Shown: in pieces, positions 46,223 through 54,913 of the stretch | Layout: the number at the start of each line of letters is the position of its first letter | How positions within the stretch are numbered: the stretch's first letter is position 1 | Assembly (NCBI RefSeq): GCF_035189165.1 | Contig: NZ_CP045246.1 | Span: 1,612,001 to 1,676,000, forward strand | Direction of reading: 5' to 3' | Source: Arthrobacter sp. JZ12 | GTDB lineage: Bacteria > Actinomycetota > Actinomycetes > Actinomycetales > Micrococcaceae | Length of the DNA stretch: 64,000 bases | The notes under the pieces: model-generated | What the model was told of the DNA's origin: nothing | The model's database searches: none | The model's input: the letters and a program-made list of their open reading frames with translations, nothing else | Position numbers and translations under genes: made by a program

Positions 46223-46249
46223 AAAACCCCGGGAAACCGGGGTTTTTTT
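46223..46249 (+). terminator. Intrinsic terminator after tRNA-Leu
   Basis: AAAACCCCGG-GAAA-CCGGGGTTTT stem with a GAAA tetraloop followed by a T run; a textbook Rho-independent signal. Confidence 0.95.
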
Positions 46250-46439
46250 GTGTCCTCTGAGCAGCGGGGAACCAAGACGCGGACAAGCCACATAACGGTT
46301 TCCTCACGAGACCAAATCGTGCTGTTGACAGCCAGTTCCAGCCGGTAACGTCCGCTGTGGGGGATGCAGCACTGCAGCAGGGTTCTTGCCAAAGGCGATT
46401 CTCCGCCACACCCATCCGATTCTTCGCGAAAGTACGCCC

Positions 46440-47216
46440 TTGTCCAAGCTGTCATCGCTCACCGCCTTCGCCGTAGCCGCCGTCTTCCTCGCAGGCTGCA
46501 ATAGCAGTCCAGCTGAGGAGCCCAACATCGGCGCTGCACCGTCTGAATCCGCGCCGTCGTCTGCCACTCCGTCAGCGGGGTCCACCGAAGAGAATGAGAC
46601 GCCCACATCGGAATCGCCCGCAAGCGCAGTACCCACATTCAAGCCGGAGCCAACCTCCGAACCGGAGCCGACCTCCGAACAGGAGCCTGACGAGTCGGCG
46701 ACCGACGGGCCCAAGCAGCCAGTGCCGACTATCGAGCCGCTTCCGGTCGGACCGAACGATCCGTTCGTGCCGCCGCCACACGGCGAACCGAACCCGATGC
46801 CCGGGAACCCCTACCCAAATGTTCCACCTGGCTCACCACACACGAGCGACCCGGATGATGAGGGAGCGCGCAGCGTTGCACACCCTCAGCCCGGTTATCC
46901 TGGCCCAACTATCGCAATCATGCCGGGCGTGCTGACCATAGGCGGCCACGGCTACATCCCGGGCGAGGCCATTCACGTTCTGTTCGCAGAGCCGCACACC
47001 GACTACAACCTTCTGAGCCCCGGCTCGGGCTGGCCGCAGCAGCCTGTGATCGCCTACGCGGGACCTGACGGGTCCTACACATTCGACATACACATTTCCG
47101 ACGACCTAGCAGCCGGGCAGTACGGTGTCATGACCTGGGTACCTGAACGGGGCAAGGACAGTCCTGGTGCGGGTGAAGCGTCCAAGCGCTTCCTCGGGGT
47201 TGACTTGATGGAGTAG
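46440..47216 (+). CDS. Putative lipoprotein with Pro/Ser/Glu-rich linker
   Basis: The 258-residue protein starts with a lipoprotein signal (SKLSSLTAFAVAAVFLAGCNS, Cys near 20). A long low-complexity region rich in Pro, Ser, Thr and Glu (about residues 22-140, with EPEPTSE repeats) probably spans the cell wall. The C-terminal 90 residues, IMPGVLTIGGHGYIPGE to FDIHISDDLAAGQY, look like a small beta-sandwich (Ig-like) domain. The start is uncertain: TTG 46440 fits the signal best, TTG 46386 would add 18 residues. Function is unknown. Confidence 0.75.
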   Translation: MSKLSSLTAFAVAAVFLAGCNSSPAEEPNIGAAPSESAPSSATPSAGSTEENETPTSESPASAVPTFKPEPTSEPEPTSEQEPDESATDGPKQPVPTIEPLPVGPNDPFVPPPHGEPNPMPGNPYPNVPPGSPHTSDPDDEGARSVAHPQPGYPGPTIAIMPGVLTIGGHGYIPGEAIHVLFAEPHTDYNLLSPGSGWPQQPVIAYAGPDGSYTFDIHISDDLAAGQYGVMTWVPERGKDSPGAGEASKRFLGVDLME

Positions 47217-47448
47217 CTCGACCCTACCTATGTTGAGTCTGCACCCGCCGAACAGGGCATCAGCAGTTCCAAGGTATCGCTAGGGTCACTTGCGCATGAT
47301 TGCTGGTGGAGCCAGCCGCCACCGGTTTTGGCTCCTTCTGCCGGGCGGGGCCGCCCTTCCGCAGGGCCGCCCCGCCCCGCCCACCGACGTCGTTCTTATC
47401 TTCGTTGATCAGCTTCGTGTCGGCGAGGCACAATTGCCTGCAATCCGA
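47217..47448. other. Convergent intergenic gap with GC-rich hairpin
   Basis: Between the lipoprotein and the tetR gene. It holds a near-perfect 15-bp hairpin (47343-47357 with 47363-47377, one mismatch) that probably terminates transcription from one or both sides. Nothing else is convincing here. Confidence 0.55.
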
Positions 47449-48114
47449 TCAGTCTGCATTCAGCGAGCGTTCGAGACCGTCGAGAATCAGGTCCAGTCCA
47501 TACACGAACTCATTTCCGTAGTCGTACCCGGGCTGCAGGACTACTTCCGTGGCGATCTCGACCATATGCGGGTATTGCCCGCTCTCGAAGTGCTCCGTGA
47601 TGGACCGCGCTCGGGATCCAATGTCGTCACCTGCCAGGGGGAGAGCGGCTTCCTGGAGGGCGAAGCCATAGATATAGCTGTCGATCAAAGAGTAGGCATG
47701 CGCTGTCTGCTGAACGGTGAAGCCGGCGCCCCGAAGAGTGGCAAGGGTGGCCTCATGATGCGTGAGGGTTGCGGGCCCGGGTGACTTTCGCGATTCCAGA
47801 AGCCCGACGGCCCACGGATGCCGGTGAAGTGCCTCACGCGCCGACAGGGCACGACGCCGCATCTCGGCCTTCCATCCCTTGCTGGGCCCCGGCGTCCTGA
47901 TCTCCGCGAAGACGATATCCACCAGCCCGTCAAGGATCTCCTCCTTGTTGGCGACGTAGTAATAGAGGGACATCGGTTTGGCTCCGAGTTCAACCGCGAG
48001 AGCCCGGATGGAGAGCGCGCTGATTCCTTCGCGGTCGGCCAGATCGCATGCAGCTCCCAGCACCTTCTCACGCGTCAGCCGTACTGCCGTGTTCGCCGCC
48101 TTCTTCGTCGGCAT
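47449..48114 (-). CDS. TetR family transcriptional regulator
   Basis: This 221-residue protein has a TetR helix-turn-helix ([33 protein letters not shown], residues about 30-62) and a TetR_C-type ligand domain. ATG 48114 follows AGGAGG by six bases; an open frame continues to 48519 but is unrelated. It diverges from the oxidoreductase gene, and two matching 13-bp palindromes lie in between, so it probably represses itself and that gene. Confidence 0.9.
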   Translation of the reverse strand: MPTKKAANTAVRLTREKVLGAACDLADREGISALSIRALAVELGAKPMSLYYYVANKEEILDGLVDIVFAEIRTPGPSKGWKAEMRRRALSAREALHRHPWAVGLLESRKSPGPATLTHHEATLATLRGAGFTVQQTAHAYSLIDSYIYGFALQEAALPLAGDDIGSRARSITEHFESGQYPHMVEIATEVVLQPGYDYGNEFVYGLDLILDGLERSLNAD

Positions 48115-48140
48115 CGGCGGCCTCCTGCCTATCGACTTCT

Positions 48141-48178
48141 CGTACATCGTACGATAACGTTTCACCGTACAGTGTACG
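48141..48178. promoter_or_regulatory. Twin 13-bp palindromic operators
   Basis: CGTACATCGTACG (48141-48153) and CGTACAGTGTACG (48166-48178) are two nearly identical palindromes with centres 25 bases apart, in the gap between the tetR gene and the oxidoreductase. Shared core CGTACA-N2-GTACG. Confidence 0.7.
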
Positions 48179-48260
48179 AAAACTGCCGTCACCCACGAAA
48201 GGCGCCTCCGCGATAAAGCTCGATGATCAGGTTTCCGATGGGCAAACGCTCCCGCGCACC

Positions 48261-49228
48261 ATGAAGGCGATGGTGCAGTATCGCTATGGTTCGGCCGACG
48301 TCCTGCACCTCGAGGATCGCGCGCTCCCAACTTTCCGTACGAAGGACGTGCTGGTCCGGGTGCAGGCGGCCGGTGTCGACCGGGGAGTCTGGCACATGAT
48401 GACGGTACTCCATACCTTGGACGCCTGGCCTTCGGCGTACGGCGTCCCCGGAATCCCGTCCCGGGCATGGACCTGGCAGGCACTGTTGTGGCCGCCGGCT
48501 CAGAGGTGACTCGTCTCAAGCCAGGTGACGAGGTGTTCGGAAGCGGCAGGGGTACCTACGCTGAATATGCCGCCGCGTCATCGGACATGGTGTCACTGAA
48601 GCCCGCCGCGCTCTCCTTCGCCCAGGCAGCAGCTATCCCCGTCTCAGCGGTAACCGCGCTGCAGGGGCTGCGCAAGGCAGGTCGAATCGAACCCGGCCAG
48701 CAGGTCCTGATCACGGGCGCTTCGGGCGGGGTGGGAAGCTATGCCATCCAAATGGCGAAAGCCTTGGGTGCGGAAGTGACGGGCCTGAGCAGCGCGGGGA
48801 AGTTCGACTTTGTCCGGTCCCTCGGCGCAGATCACCTGATCGACTACCGGAAGACCGGCTTTCCCCGCGCGTCCCGCGGATACGACGTCATACTGGACAT
48901 CGCCGGCAACCCGTCTCTTCGAAGCTTGCGTTCGGCACTCACTCAAAACGGCACTGCGGTCATTGGCGGCGGGGAGGAAGGCGGCACTCTCACAGGGGGA
49001 ATTGGCCGCCAGCTGGGCGCCGTCATGCTTTCGCCTTTCATTCGCCAGCGCCTCGCCATGTTCCTGGGGCTGGTGCGAGCCGCGGATTTGGAGGAGCTCG
49101 CTCGAATGATCGACGACGGGCAGCTGGTGCCGGCGCTGGACCGCACCTTTCCGCTCGACCAAGCCCAGCTGGCCCTGCGCTCCCTCGAAGCCGGCGAGGT
49201 CCGAGGCAAGGTCGCCATCACGCTCTGA
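48261..49228 (+). pseudogene. Zinc-free alcohol dehydrogenase/quinone oxidoreductase, frameshifted
   Basis: The MDR-family gene is split over two frames. The first part ([15 protein letters not shown], from 48261) runs to [10 protein letters not shown], then leaves frame near 48404; the second, from [19 protein letters not shown] through [11 protein letters not shown] to 49228, continues one base out of step. Adding one G at 48404-48405 would restore [10 protein letters not shown]. The second part has the NADPH-binding ITGASGGVGSYAIQMAKALGAEV. It is a real or apparent single-base deletion. Confidence 0.85.
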
Positions 49229-49240
49229 AGCCGAAAAATG

Positions 49241-49277
49241 CAGTGCCCGGTCCTGACTGGGTCAGGACCGGGCACTG
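49241..49277. terminator. Bidirectional terminator
   Basis: Perfect 17-bp stem CAGTGCCCGGTCCTGAC with its complement (49261-49277), loop TGG, between convergent oxidoreductase and DUF6318 genes. Confidence 0.85.
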
Positions 49278-49297
49278 TCTGAGGCAGAGCTGATGGA

Positions 49298-49897
49298 CTA
49301 CTCGGCCGGGAGTTCTGCGTCGGGGGTTTCCTCGAGGTAGGTCACCTTCCAGGCATCTTCGGAGTAGACCACCGTAGCGGAATAGATGGATCCCGCCGGG
49401 TCGAACGGGCGGGTCTCCTCGACGTCGCCGCTCTCGGTGAACTGGGTGTACGCGTTGGGATTGACCGGAATGACGGCGTCGACCTCCACGCCCTCCTTGA
49501 CCTCCTCGGCAGGTGTGGTGATCAGGAGCTGCTTCACCTTCGGCTGTCCTCCAAGGATCCAGCCGCCCTCGGCGTAGATCGCCTTGATCTTCTCGGCTTC
49601 TGCAACTGCTGCGTCGGCACCGTCCAGGGCGGCGAGCAGCGGTTCCACGTCTCCGGTCTGCTGCGCGTAGGACTTCAGCTCGAAGACATGGTGCAGGAAG
49701 GCCTTTGCGCCCTCCGCGGTGGCCTCGCTCATCAGGTCGTTGACGGCGGGCTCGGCGATGTTCGCGGCGGGCGCCGTCGAGCTTGCGGGTGTTGGTCCGG
49801 CGTCGGGCTGTGATGCCGAAGACTGGGTGGATTCACCGCATCCGGTAAGGACGGCAAGGGCGACGGCGGCGGTAGCCGCAATCTTGATGGGCTTCAT
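49298..49897 (-). CDS. DUF6318-like lipoprotein
   Basis: This 199-residue protein has a lipoprotein signal (KPIKIAATAAVALAVLTGC, Cys near 20), a Ser/Ala/Pro linker and a C-terminal domain starting AEGAKAFLHHVFELKSYAQQ, like the DUF6318 proteins of Micrococcaceae. Such proteins are secreted and anchored; their function is unknown. ATG 49897 has GGGGAG upstream; longer frames reach 50086 but do not carry the signal at the N-terminus. Confidence 0.8.
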   Translation of the reverse strand: MKPIKIAATAAVALAVLTGCGESTQSSASQPDAGPTPASSTAPAANIAEPAVNDLMSEATAEGAKAFLHHVFELKSYAQQTGDVEPLLAALDGADAAVAEAEKIKAIYAEGGWILGGQPKVKQLLITTPAEEVKEGVEVDAVIPVNPNAYTQFTESGDVEETRPFDPAGSIYSATVVYSEDAWKVTYLEETPDAELPAE

Positions 49898-50073
49898 GAT
49901 CTCCCCGTGGAAGGTTATGGGTCCTGCGCCACTCCGGCGCACCGCCCAACAGAATAGCGGTAGCCTGAGGCAACAAGACAGGAATGGCACCCCGACGTGC
50001 CGCAGATCACACCCGACCTTCCGGCAACTGCGCCGGTAGGCTGGGTCAAAACCACTATCAATGGAGGTTCGCC

Positions 50074-51375
50074 GTGAGCATTGCACCCGAGGACGAAGTA
50101 GTTCGGATCTGTCAGGAGCTCATTCGGATTGACACCTCGAACTTTGGGGACAACGCAGGGCCGGGCGAGCGCAAGGCCGCAGAATACACGGCCGCGCTGA
50201 TGGACGAGGTGGGCCTAAATGCCGAGCTGATTGAGTCCGCCCCGGGGCGGGCGTCAGTCGTTGCCCGCATGGCCGGAAGCGACCCAACGCAGGCTGCCCT
50301 GGTGGTGCACGGACACCTGGATGTTGTACCGGCACAGAAGGAGGACTGGAGCGTCGACCCGTTCAGCGGGGAGGAACGCGACGGGCTCATCTGGGGCAGG
50401 GGAGCCGTGGACATGAAAGACATGGACGCCATGATCCTGTCGGTCCTGCGGTCCATGCAGCGGGACGGGGTCAAGCCAAAGCGCGACCTCATCTTCGCGT
50501 TCTTCGCCGACGAGGAAGCGGGAGGCAAATACGGCGCATCCTGGCTGGTGGACAATCGCCCGGAGCTGTTCGACGGCGCGTCAGAGGCAATCTCCGAAGT
50601 CGGGGGATTTTCGGCGATGATCGGGGGCCAGCGGACCTATCTCCTGCAGACCGCGGAGAAAGGGATCTCCTGGCTGCGGCTGGCCGCTCATGGGCGCGCA
50701 GGGCACGGCTCGCAGATCAACACTGACAATGCGGTCACCCAGCTCGCCAAGGCTGTTGCCAGGATCGGGGAATATCGATGGCCAATTCAACTGACTCCGA
50801 CAACGCGCAGGTTCCTGGACGGAGTCACCGAACTCACGGGCGTCGAGTTCGACGCCGAAAACCCCGAGGCGCTCCTGCGAGAGCTGGGGACGGTAGCGCG
50901 ATTTGTCGGAGCGACCCTCCAGAACACATCCAACCCCACCGTTCTGAAGGGCGGCTACAAGCACAACGTCATACCCGGTAGCGCCGAAGCCCTCATCGAT
51001 GTGCGAACACTGCCCGGTCAGGAGGAGGAAGTCCTCGCCACCATCAAGTCGCTCGCCGGCGAGTCCGTCGAGGTGTCCTACGAGCACAAGGACGTCTCTC
51101 TGGAGGTTCCCTTTGCGGGCAACCTCGTTGACCGCATGGTGGATTCTCTCCTGGCCGAAGACCCCGGCGCGAAGGTGCTGCCGTACACCTTGTCCGGAGG
51201 CACCGACAACAAATCACTGAGCCGTCTGGGCATCACCGGATACGGCTTTGCTCCGCTGCGACTGCCCGAGGAGCTGGATTTCACCGGCATGTTCCACGGC
51301 GTCGACGAACGGGTACCGACGGATTCGCTTAGGTTCGGCGCGCGTGTGCTTGACCGGCTGCTGCGAAACAGCTGA
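50074..51375 (+). CDS. M20 family zinc peptidase/deacylase
   Basis: This 433-residue enzyme belongs to the M20/M25/M40 (ArgE/DapE/ACY1) family. Metal-binding residues are seen in VHGHLDVVPAQ (His, Asp), WGRGAVDMKDMD (Asp), FADEEAGG (Glu pair) and GMFHGVDE (His). It would hydrolyse an amide bond of an acylated amino acid or peptide; the substrate is not clear. GTG 50074 follows GGAGG by five bases. The next gene overlaps by one base. Confidence 0.9.
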   Translation: MSIAPEDEVVRICQELIRIDTSNFGDNAGPGERKAAEYTAALMDEVGLNAELIESAPGRASVVARMAGSDPTQAALVVHGHLDVVPAQKEDWSVDPFSGEERDGLIWGRGAVDMKDMDAMILSVLRSMQRDGVKPKRDLIFAFFADEEAGGKYGASWLVDNRPELFDGASEAISEVGGFSAMIGGQRTYLLQTAEKGISWLRLAAHGRAGHGSQINTDNAVTQLAKAVARIGEYRWPIQLTPTTRRFLDGVTELTGVEFDAENPEALLRELGTVARFVGATLQNTSNPTVLKGGYKHNVIPGSAEALIDVRTLPGQEEEVLATIKSLAGESVEVSYEHKDVSLEVPFAGNLVDRMVDSLLAEDPGAKVLPYTLSGGTDNKSLSRLGITGYGFAPLRLPEELDFTGMFHGVDERVPTDSLRFGARVLDRLLRNS

Positions 51376-52526
51376 TGACGCTCCCTCCCGAGACCCTGCT
51401 GCCGGACGACTTGCTGGAGCGCTTCCGCAGTCGTGCCGCCGACTACGACGCCCGTAACGCCTTCTGCCAGGAAGATTTCGACGAGCTGTCCGAGCACGGC
51501 TACCTGAAGCTTCTGTGCTCCCAGAACGACGGCGGTGCCAGCGCCGACATCTCAACGGCGGCCGCATGCCAGCGCAGGCTGGCGGCCGCCGCGCCTGCCA
51601 CTGCCCTTGCCGTCAACATGCACCTCGTCTGGACAGCGGTAGCGAAGCTAATGCAGGCCGGCGGCGACGACTCACTGACCTTCGTCCTGCGCGAGGCGGC
51701 TGAAGGCGAGGTCTTCGCTTTCGGGTTGTCGGAACCGGGTAACGAGTCCGTCCTGTTCGATTCGCGGACACGGGCTGAAAAACGGGAAGACGGTGGGTTT
51801 GCCTTCACTGGAGTAAAGATCTTCACCAGTCTCTCCCCGGTGTGGACCCGGTTGGGCGTATTCGGCAAGAATGCGGACGGTGGCGAGGGCCGCCTGGTCC
51901 ACGGATTCGTCACGCGGGGGAGTGACGGCGTCGAAATCCTCCAGGACTGGAACACGGTCGGTATGCGCGCCACGCAGTCCCATACCACCCGGCTCGACGG
52001 CGTCGTGGTTCCGCCGGAGCGCATCTTCCGGCTGCTTCCCGTCGGCCCCAACCGCGACCCGCTTGTCTTTGCGATCTTTGCCTCGTTCGAAACTCTGATC
52101 AGCGCCGTGTACACAGGCATCGCGGACCGAGCGCTTCAGCTTGCCGTTGAAGCCGCGCAGGGACACGGCCCAGGGATGGACGGCACTCCCTACGTGTCGC
52201 GTCCCGGAGTGAGGGCCGCCGTGGCGGACGCCGCCATGAAGTGGGAGGCTCTCGATTGCCACCTTCGTATGGTCGCTGGAGATATCGATGAAGGCAAGGA
52301 CCACGGGGATAAGTGGTTCGCCAAGCTTGTCGCGCTGAAGACGCACGCAACGAATTTTGCCCGAGAGGTTGTAGCCACGGCTTCTTCGGTAGCCGGCGGA
52401 AGGAGTTACTACAGCGATTCGGAGATAGCGCGCCTGATGCGGGATGTGGCAGCAGGTTCTTTCCACCCGTCCAGCCCGGACTCTGCCCGCCGGACGGTGG
52501 CTAACGCCTGGCTCGGAAACGAGTAG
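51375..52526 (+). CDS. Acyl-CoA dehydrogenase-like flavoprotein
   Basis: This 383-residue protein has the acyl-CoA dehydrogenase fold, with GFAFTGVKIFTSLSPVWTRL and the helical C-terminal domain ending VAAGSFHPSSPDSARR. It lacks the usual catalytic Glu segment, and the FHPSSPD ending resembles the DszC/SfnC-type flavin monooxygenases more than true dehydrogenases. TGATG at 51373 couples it to the M20 peptidase, so the two may act on one substrate. The reaction is uncertain. Confidence 0.85.
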   Translation: MTLPPETLLPDDLLERFRSRAADYDARNAFCQEDFDELSEHGYLKLLCSQNDGGASADISTAAACQRRLAAAAPATALAVNMHLVWTAVAKLMQAGGDDSLTFVLREAAEGEVFAFGLSEPGNESVLFDSRTRAEKREDGGFAFTGVKIFTSLSPVWTRLGVFGKNADGGEGRLVHGFVTRGSDGVEILQDWNTVGMRATQSHTTRLDGVVVPPERIFRLLPVGPNRDPLVFAIFASFETLISAVYTGIADRALQLAVEAAQGHGPGMDGTPYVSRPGVRAAVADAAMKWEALDCHLRMVAGDIDEGKDHGDKWFAKLVALKTHATNFAREVVATASSVAGGRSYYSDSEIARLMRDVAAGSFHPSSPDSARRTVANAWLGNE

Positions 52527-52532
52527 ACAGCT

Positions 52533-52766
52533 TCACGCAGTGCGCTGCACGCGGAGAACTTTTCGCCTGAGCCAGAAGCGCCGGCTGCCTCCCATGTAGA
52601 TGCAGCTTCGCTCCAATTCCCACTTGCCGTACTCGGCGTGCTCAGTCAGAAGCTGGCGCGCAGCGGACAGCGGTTCTCCGGCGTTCACGGTTACCACCAG
52701 GTACTCATATTGGCGCCCGTAATCGCGCTTGCGGACAACGGCGGGGTTCAGAAATTGTTCGCGCAT
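52533..52766 (-). CDS. DUF5703-like small protein
   Basis: This 77-residue basic protein is seen in Micrococcaceae and fits DUF5703: FLNPAVVRKRDYGRQYEYLVV, HAEYGKWELERSCIYMGGSRRFWLRRKV. The aromatic and charged pattern suggests a small compact beta fold; function is unknown. ATG 52766 has a GGAGGG site. It diverges from the acidic protein 41 bases away and converges on the acyl-CoA dehydrogenase-like gene. Confidence 0.8.
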   Translation of the reverse strand: MREQFLNPAVVRKRDYGRQYEYLVVTVNAGEPLSAARQLLTEHAEYGKWELERSCIYMGGSRRFWLRRKVLRVQRTA

Positions 52767-52807
52767 TTCCCTCCAATTTGCTTCACTTTACCGATAACGT
52801 CTAGGTC

Positions 52808-53050
52808 ATGAGCATCGATCCGCGTGTCGCATTGCAATCGCTGGTTTCCTCGCTGGAGGAACACCTTGCCGCCGCCGCATCACGCAGGGGAGATGATGAC
52901 CCTGCTGTGGAAGCCGCGTACCTCTCCATAGCGGACTCATTTGAGGCTTACGAGGAATCCCTCTATGAGGCGTACGGCGAGGTTACTCCACTCGTCATCT
53001 ATGAGGACGATGACGAAGAGGAAGAAGAAGAGATCGTCACGGGCTCCTGA
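52808..53050 (+). CDS. Small acidic protein of unknown function
   Basis: This 80-residue protein has a helical N-terminal part and a strongly acidic C-terminus (EDDDEEEEEEIV). No family is recognised. TAACGT lies seven bases before ATG 52808 and no ribosome binding site is seen, so it is likely leaderless and real rather than a chance frame. Confidence 0.7.
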   Translation: MSIDPRVALQSLVSSLEEHLAAAASRRGDDDPAVEAAYLSIADSFEAYEESLYEAYGEVTPLVIYEDDDEEEEEEIVTGS

Positions 53051-53060
53051 GAGCCCGGCC

Positions 53061-53987
53061 TCAGCGCGACACCTCGTCCAATACTTCGGAAATTTGCGGC
53101 GGAAGCGGAGCTAGCCCGCATCCAAGAAGTTCCTTAAGTTGTGCCCCTGTGCGTGCGCCAACCACTGCGGAGGCGACGGTTGGACGCTGCAGGAGCCAAC
53201 GAAGTGCAACGTCGGCCGGAGAGAGTTCCAGGCCGCGTGCAGCCGTGCAGACGGCTTCCGTGATGCGGGGCGCACGGCCCGTAAGGTACGGCTCTACGTA
53301 CTGGGCCCAGAGATCGGATGCGCCGCGGGAGTCCGAAGGTAGCTGGCCGCGATACTTGCCGGTCAGAACCCCGCGTCCCAGCGCGCCCCACGCGAGGGTT
53401 CCTACACCGAACGCCTCAGAGGCCGGAACTACCTCATCCTCCACCCGACGGTTGATGAGGGAGTATTCGGTCTCGTGAACGGTGAGGGGGAATGCGGCTG
53501 TGGCGCAAAGCCTTGCAAGCTCCCAGCCTGCGACATTGGTCACACCTACGTACCTTGCCCGGCCGGATCTATATGCCCACTCCAGTGCCGCGAGGGTCTC
53601 TTCAGCCGGGGCGGCGCTGTCGACCGGTGCCATCCAGAAGTCAACGCTGTCAGTCCCCAGCCGCGACAGCGAGGCGTCCAGGCTATCCAGCAGGCCTTTC
53701 CGCGACGCATCCAGTCCACCCTCCGCCCACTGCCTGGGGACACCGCCCAAAACCGCGAGAACAACCTCCGTGCGGGCGACGACATCACCCAGCAGCGAGC
53801 CAAGAATCGCCTCGGATTGTCCGTCGGAGAACCGCGGGGCAGTGCTGACGAGCGTACCGCCGGCCTCCAGAAATATGCGCAACTGCTCGCGTGCAGCTTC
53901 CTCGTCCACATCTGTGCCCCAGGTCATAGTGCCTAGTCCCAGCACGGAAACCAGCTGACCGCTCTTGCCCACATTTCGCCACTGCAT
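53061..53987 (-). CDS. Aldo/keto reductase-like protein lacking the catalytic tetrad
   Basis: The 308-residue protein has the aldo/keto reductase barrel layout, including GTMTWGTDVDEEAA, SLDASLSRLGTDSVDFW, RARYVGVTNVAGWELARL and the cofactor end TVASAVVGARTGAQLKE. The usual catalytic Asp, Tyr, Lys and His are replaced by S48, F53, L80 and Ala/Pro near 120. It therefore is unlikely to reduce carbonyls and may bind NADPH or a ligand only. TAGGCT lies six bases before ATG 53987, so it looks leaderless. It diverges from uppP. Confidence 0.88.
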   Translation of the reverse strand: MQWRNVGKSGQLVSVLGLGTMTWGTDVDEEAAREQLRIFLEAGGTLVSTAPRFSDGQSEAILGSLLGDVVARTEVVLAVLGGVPRQWAEGGLDASRKGLLDSLDASLSRLGTDSVDFWMAPVDSAAPAEETLAALEWAYRSGRARYVGVTNVAGWELARLCATAAFPLTVHETEYSLINRRVEDEVVPASEAFGVGTLAWGALGRGVLTGKYRGQLPSDSRGASDLWAQYVEPYLTGRAPRITEAVCTAARGLELSPADVALRWLLQRPTVASAVVGARTGAQLKELLGCGLAPLPPQISEVLDEVSR

Positions 53988-54036
53988 AGGCCAAGCCTAA
54001 AGCCTGGCGTTTAAACCGTGACGTAGGGTCATATCT

Positions 54037-54861
54037 GTGAATTGGATCGAAGCGGCCATCTTGGGCCTTGTTCAGGGTCTTACCGAATTCCTGCCAATCT
54101 CATCGAGCGCACACCTTCGCATCATAGGGGAGTTGCTGCCGAGGGCGGAGGACCCGGGAGCCGCATTCACCGCTATCACCCAGCTCGGCACCGAAACTGC
54201 CGTGCTGGTCTTTTTCTGGAGGGACATTGTCAGGATCATCCGGGCATGGTTCGGGTCCTTGAAGGGATCGGTGCCCCGCAGCGATCCTGACGCCCGGATG
54301 GGCTGGCTGGTGATCATCGGCAGCCTTCCGATCGTGACCCTCGGCCTGCTGTTTCAGGAGCAGATCGAAAGTACTTTCCGCAGTATGTGGCTCGTTGCCA
54401 CCATGCTTGTTGTCTTCGGTGTAATTCTGGCTGTTGCGGACAGCGTGGGCCGGCAACGTCTCACGCTCGACCGCCTCAGTTACCGGCACGGCGTGCTGTA
54501 CGGCTTTGCCCAGGCTCTGGCGCTGATCCCAGGAGTTTCCCGCTCCGGAGGAACCATTACCGCGGGGCTCCTGATGGGTTACACGCGCGAAGCAGCGGCT
54601 CGCTACTCCTTCCTGCTCGCAATCCCGGCTGTTTTCGGAAGCGGCTTCTATCAGCTGTACAAAAGCGCCGGCACTCCCGGACCTTACGGGCCGCTTGAAA
54701 CTTTGCTGGCCACCGCAATCGCCTTCGCGATCGGGTACGTGATCATCGGCTGGTTCCTGAAATTCGTTTCCACCCGTAGCTACGGCCTCTTTGTCTGGTA
54801 CCGCATCGGTCTCGGACTGGTCATTTACCTCCTGCTCGGATTCGGGGTCATCAGCGCTTAA
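54037..54861 (+). CDS. uppP: Undecaprenyl-diphosphate phosphatase
   Basis: UppP recycles the lipid carrier for cell-wall synthesis by dephosphorylating undecaprenyl diphosphate. The 274-residue protein has about eight membrane segments and the two family motifs [20 protein letters not shown] and [26 protein letters not shown] lies seven bases before GTG 54037, a leaderless start. The next gene is mshC. Confidence 0.95.
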   Translation: MNWIEAAILGLVQGLTEFLPISSSAHLRIIGELLPRAEDPGAAFTAITQLGTETAVLVFFWRDIVRIIRAWFGSLKGSVPRSDPDARMGWLVIIGSLPIVTLGLLFQEQIESTFRSMWLVATMLVVFGVILAVADSVGRQRLTLDRLSYRHGVLYGFAQALALIPGVSRSGGTITAGLLMGYTREAAARYSFLLAIPAVFGSGFYQLYKSAGTPGPYGPLETLLATAIAFAIGYVIIGWFLKFVSTRSYGLFVWYRIGLGLVIYLLLGFGVISA

Positions 54862-54913
54862 CCGGCTGATCCTCCGCAGCAGTCCATCGCCTACAACCCC
54901 GTAAGGTAGAAAC

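Noticed and set aside
47290..47784. Plus-strand frame opposite the tetR gene
   Set aside because: It overlaps a clear TetR protein and lacks any family-like sequence.
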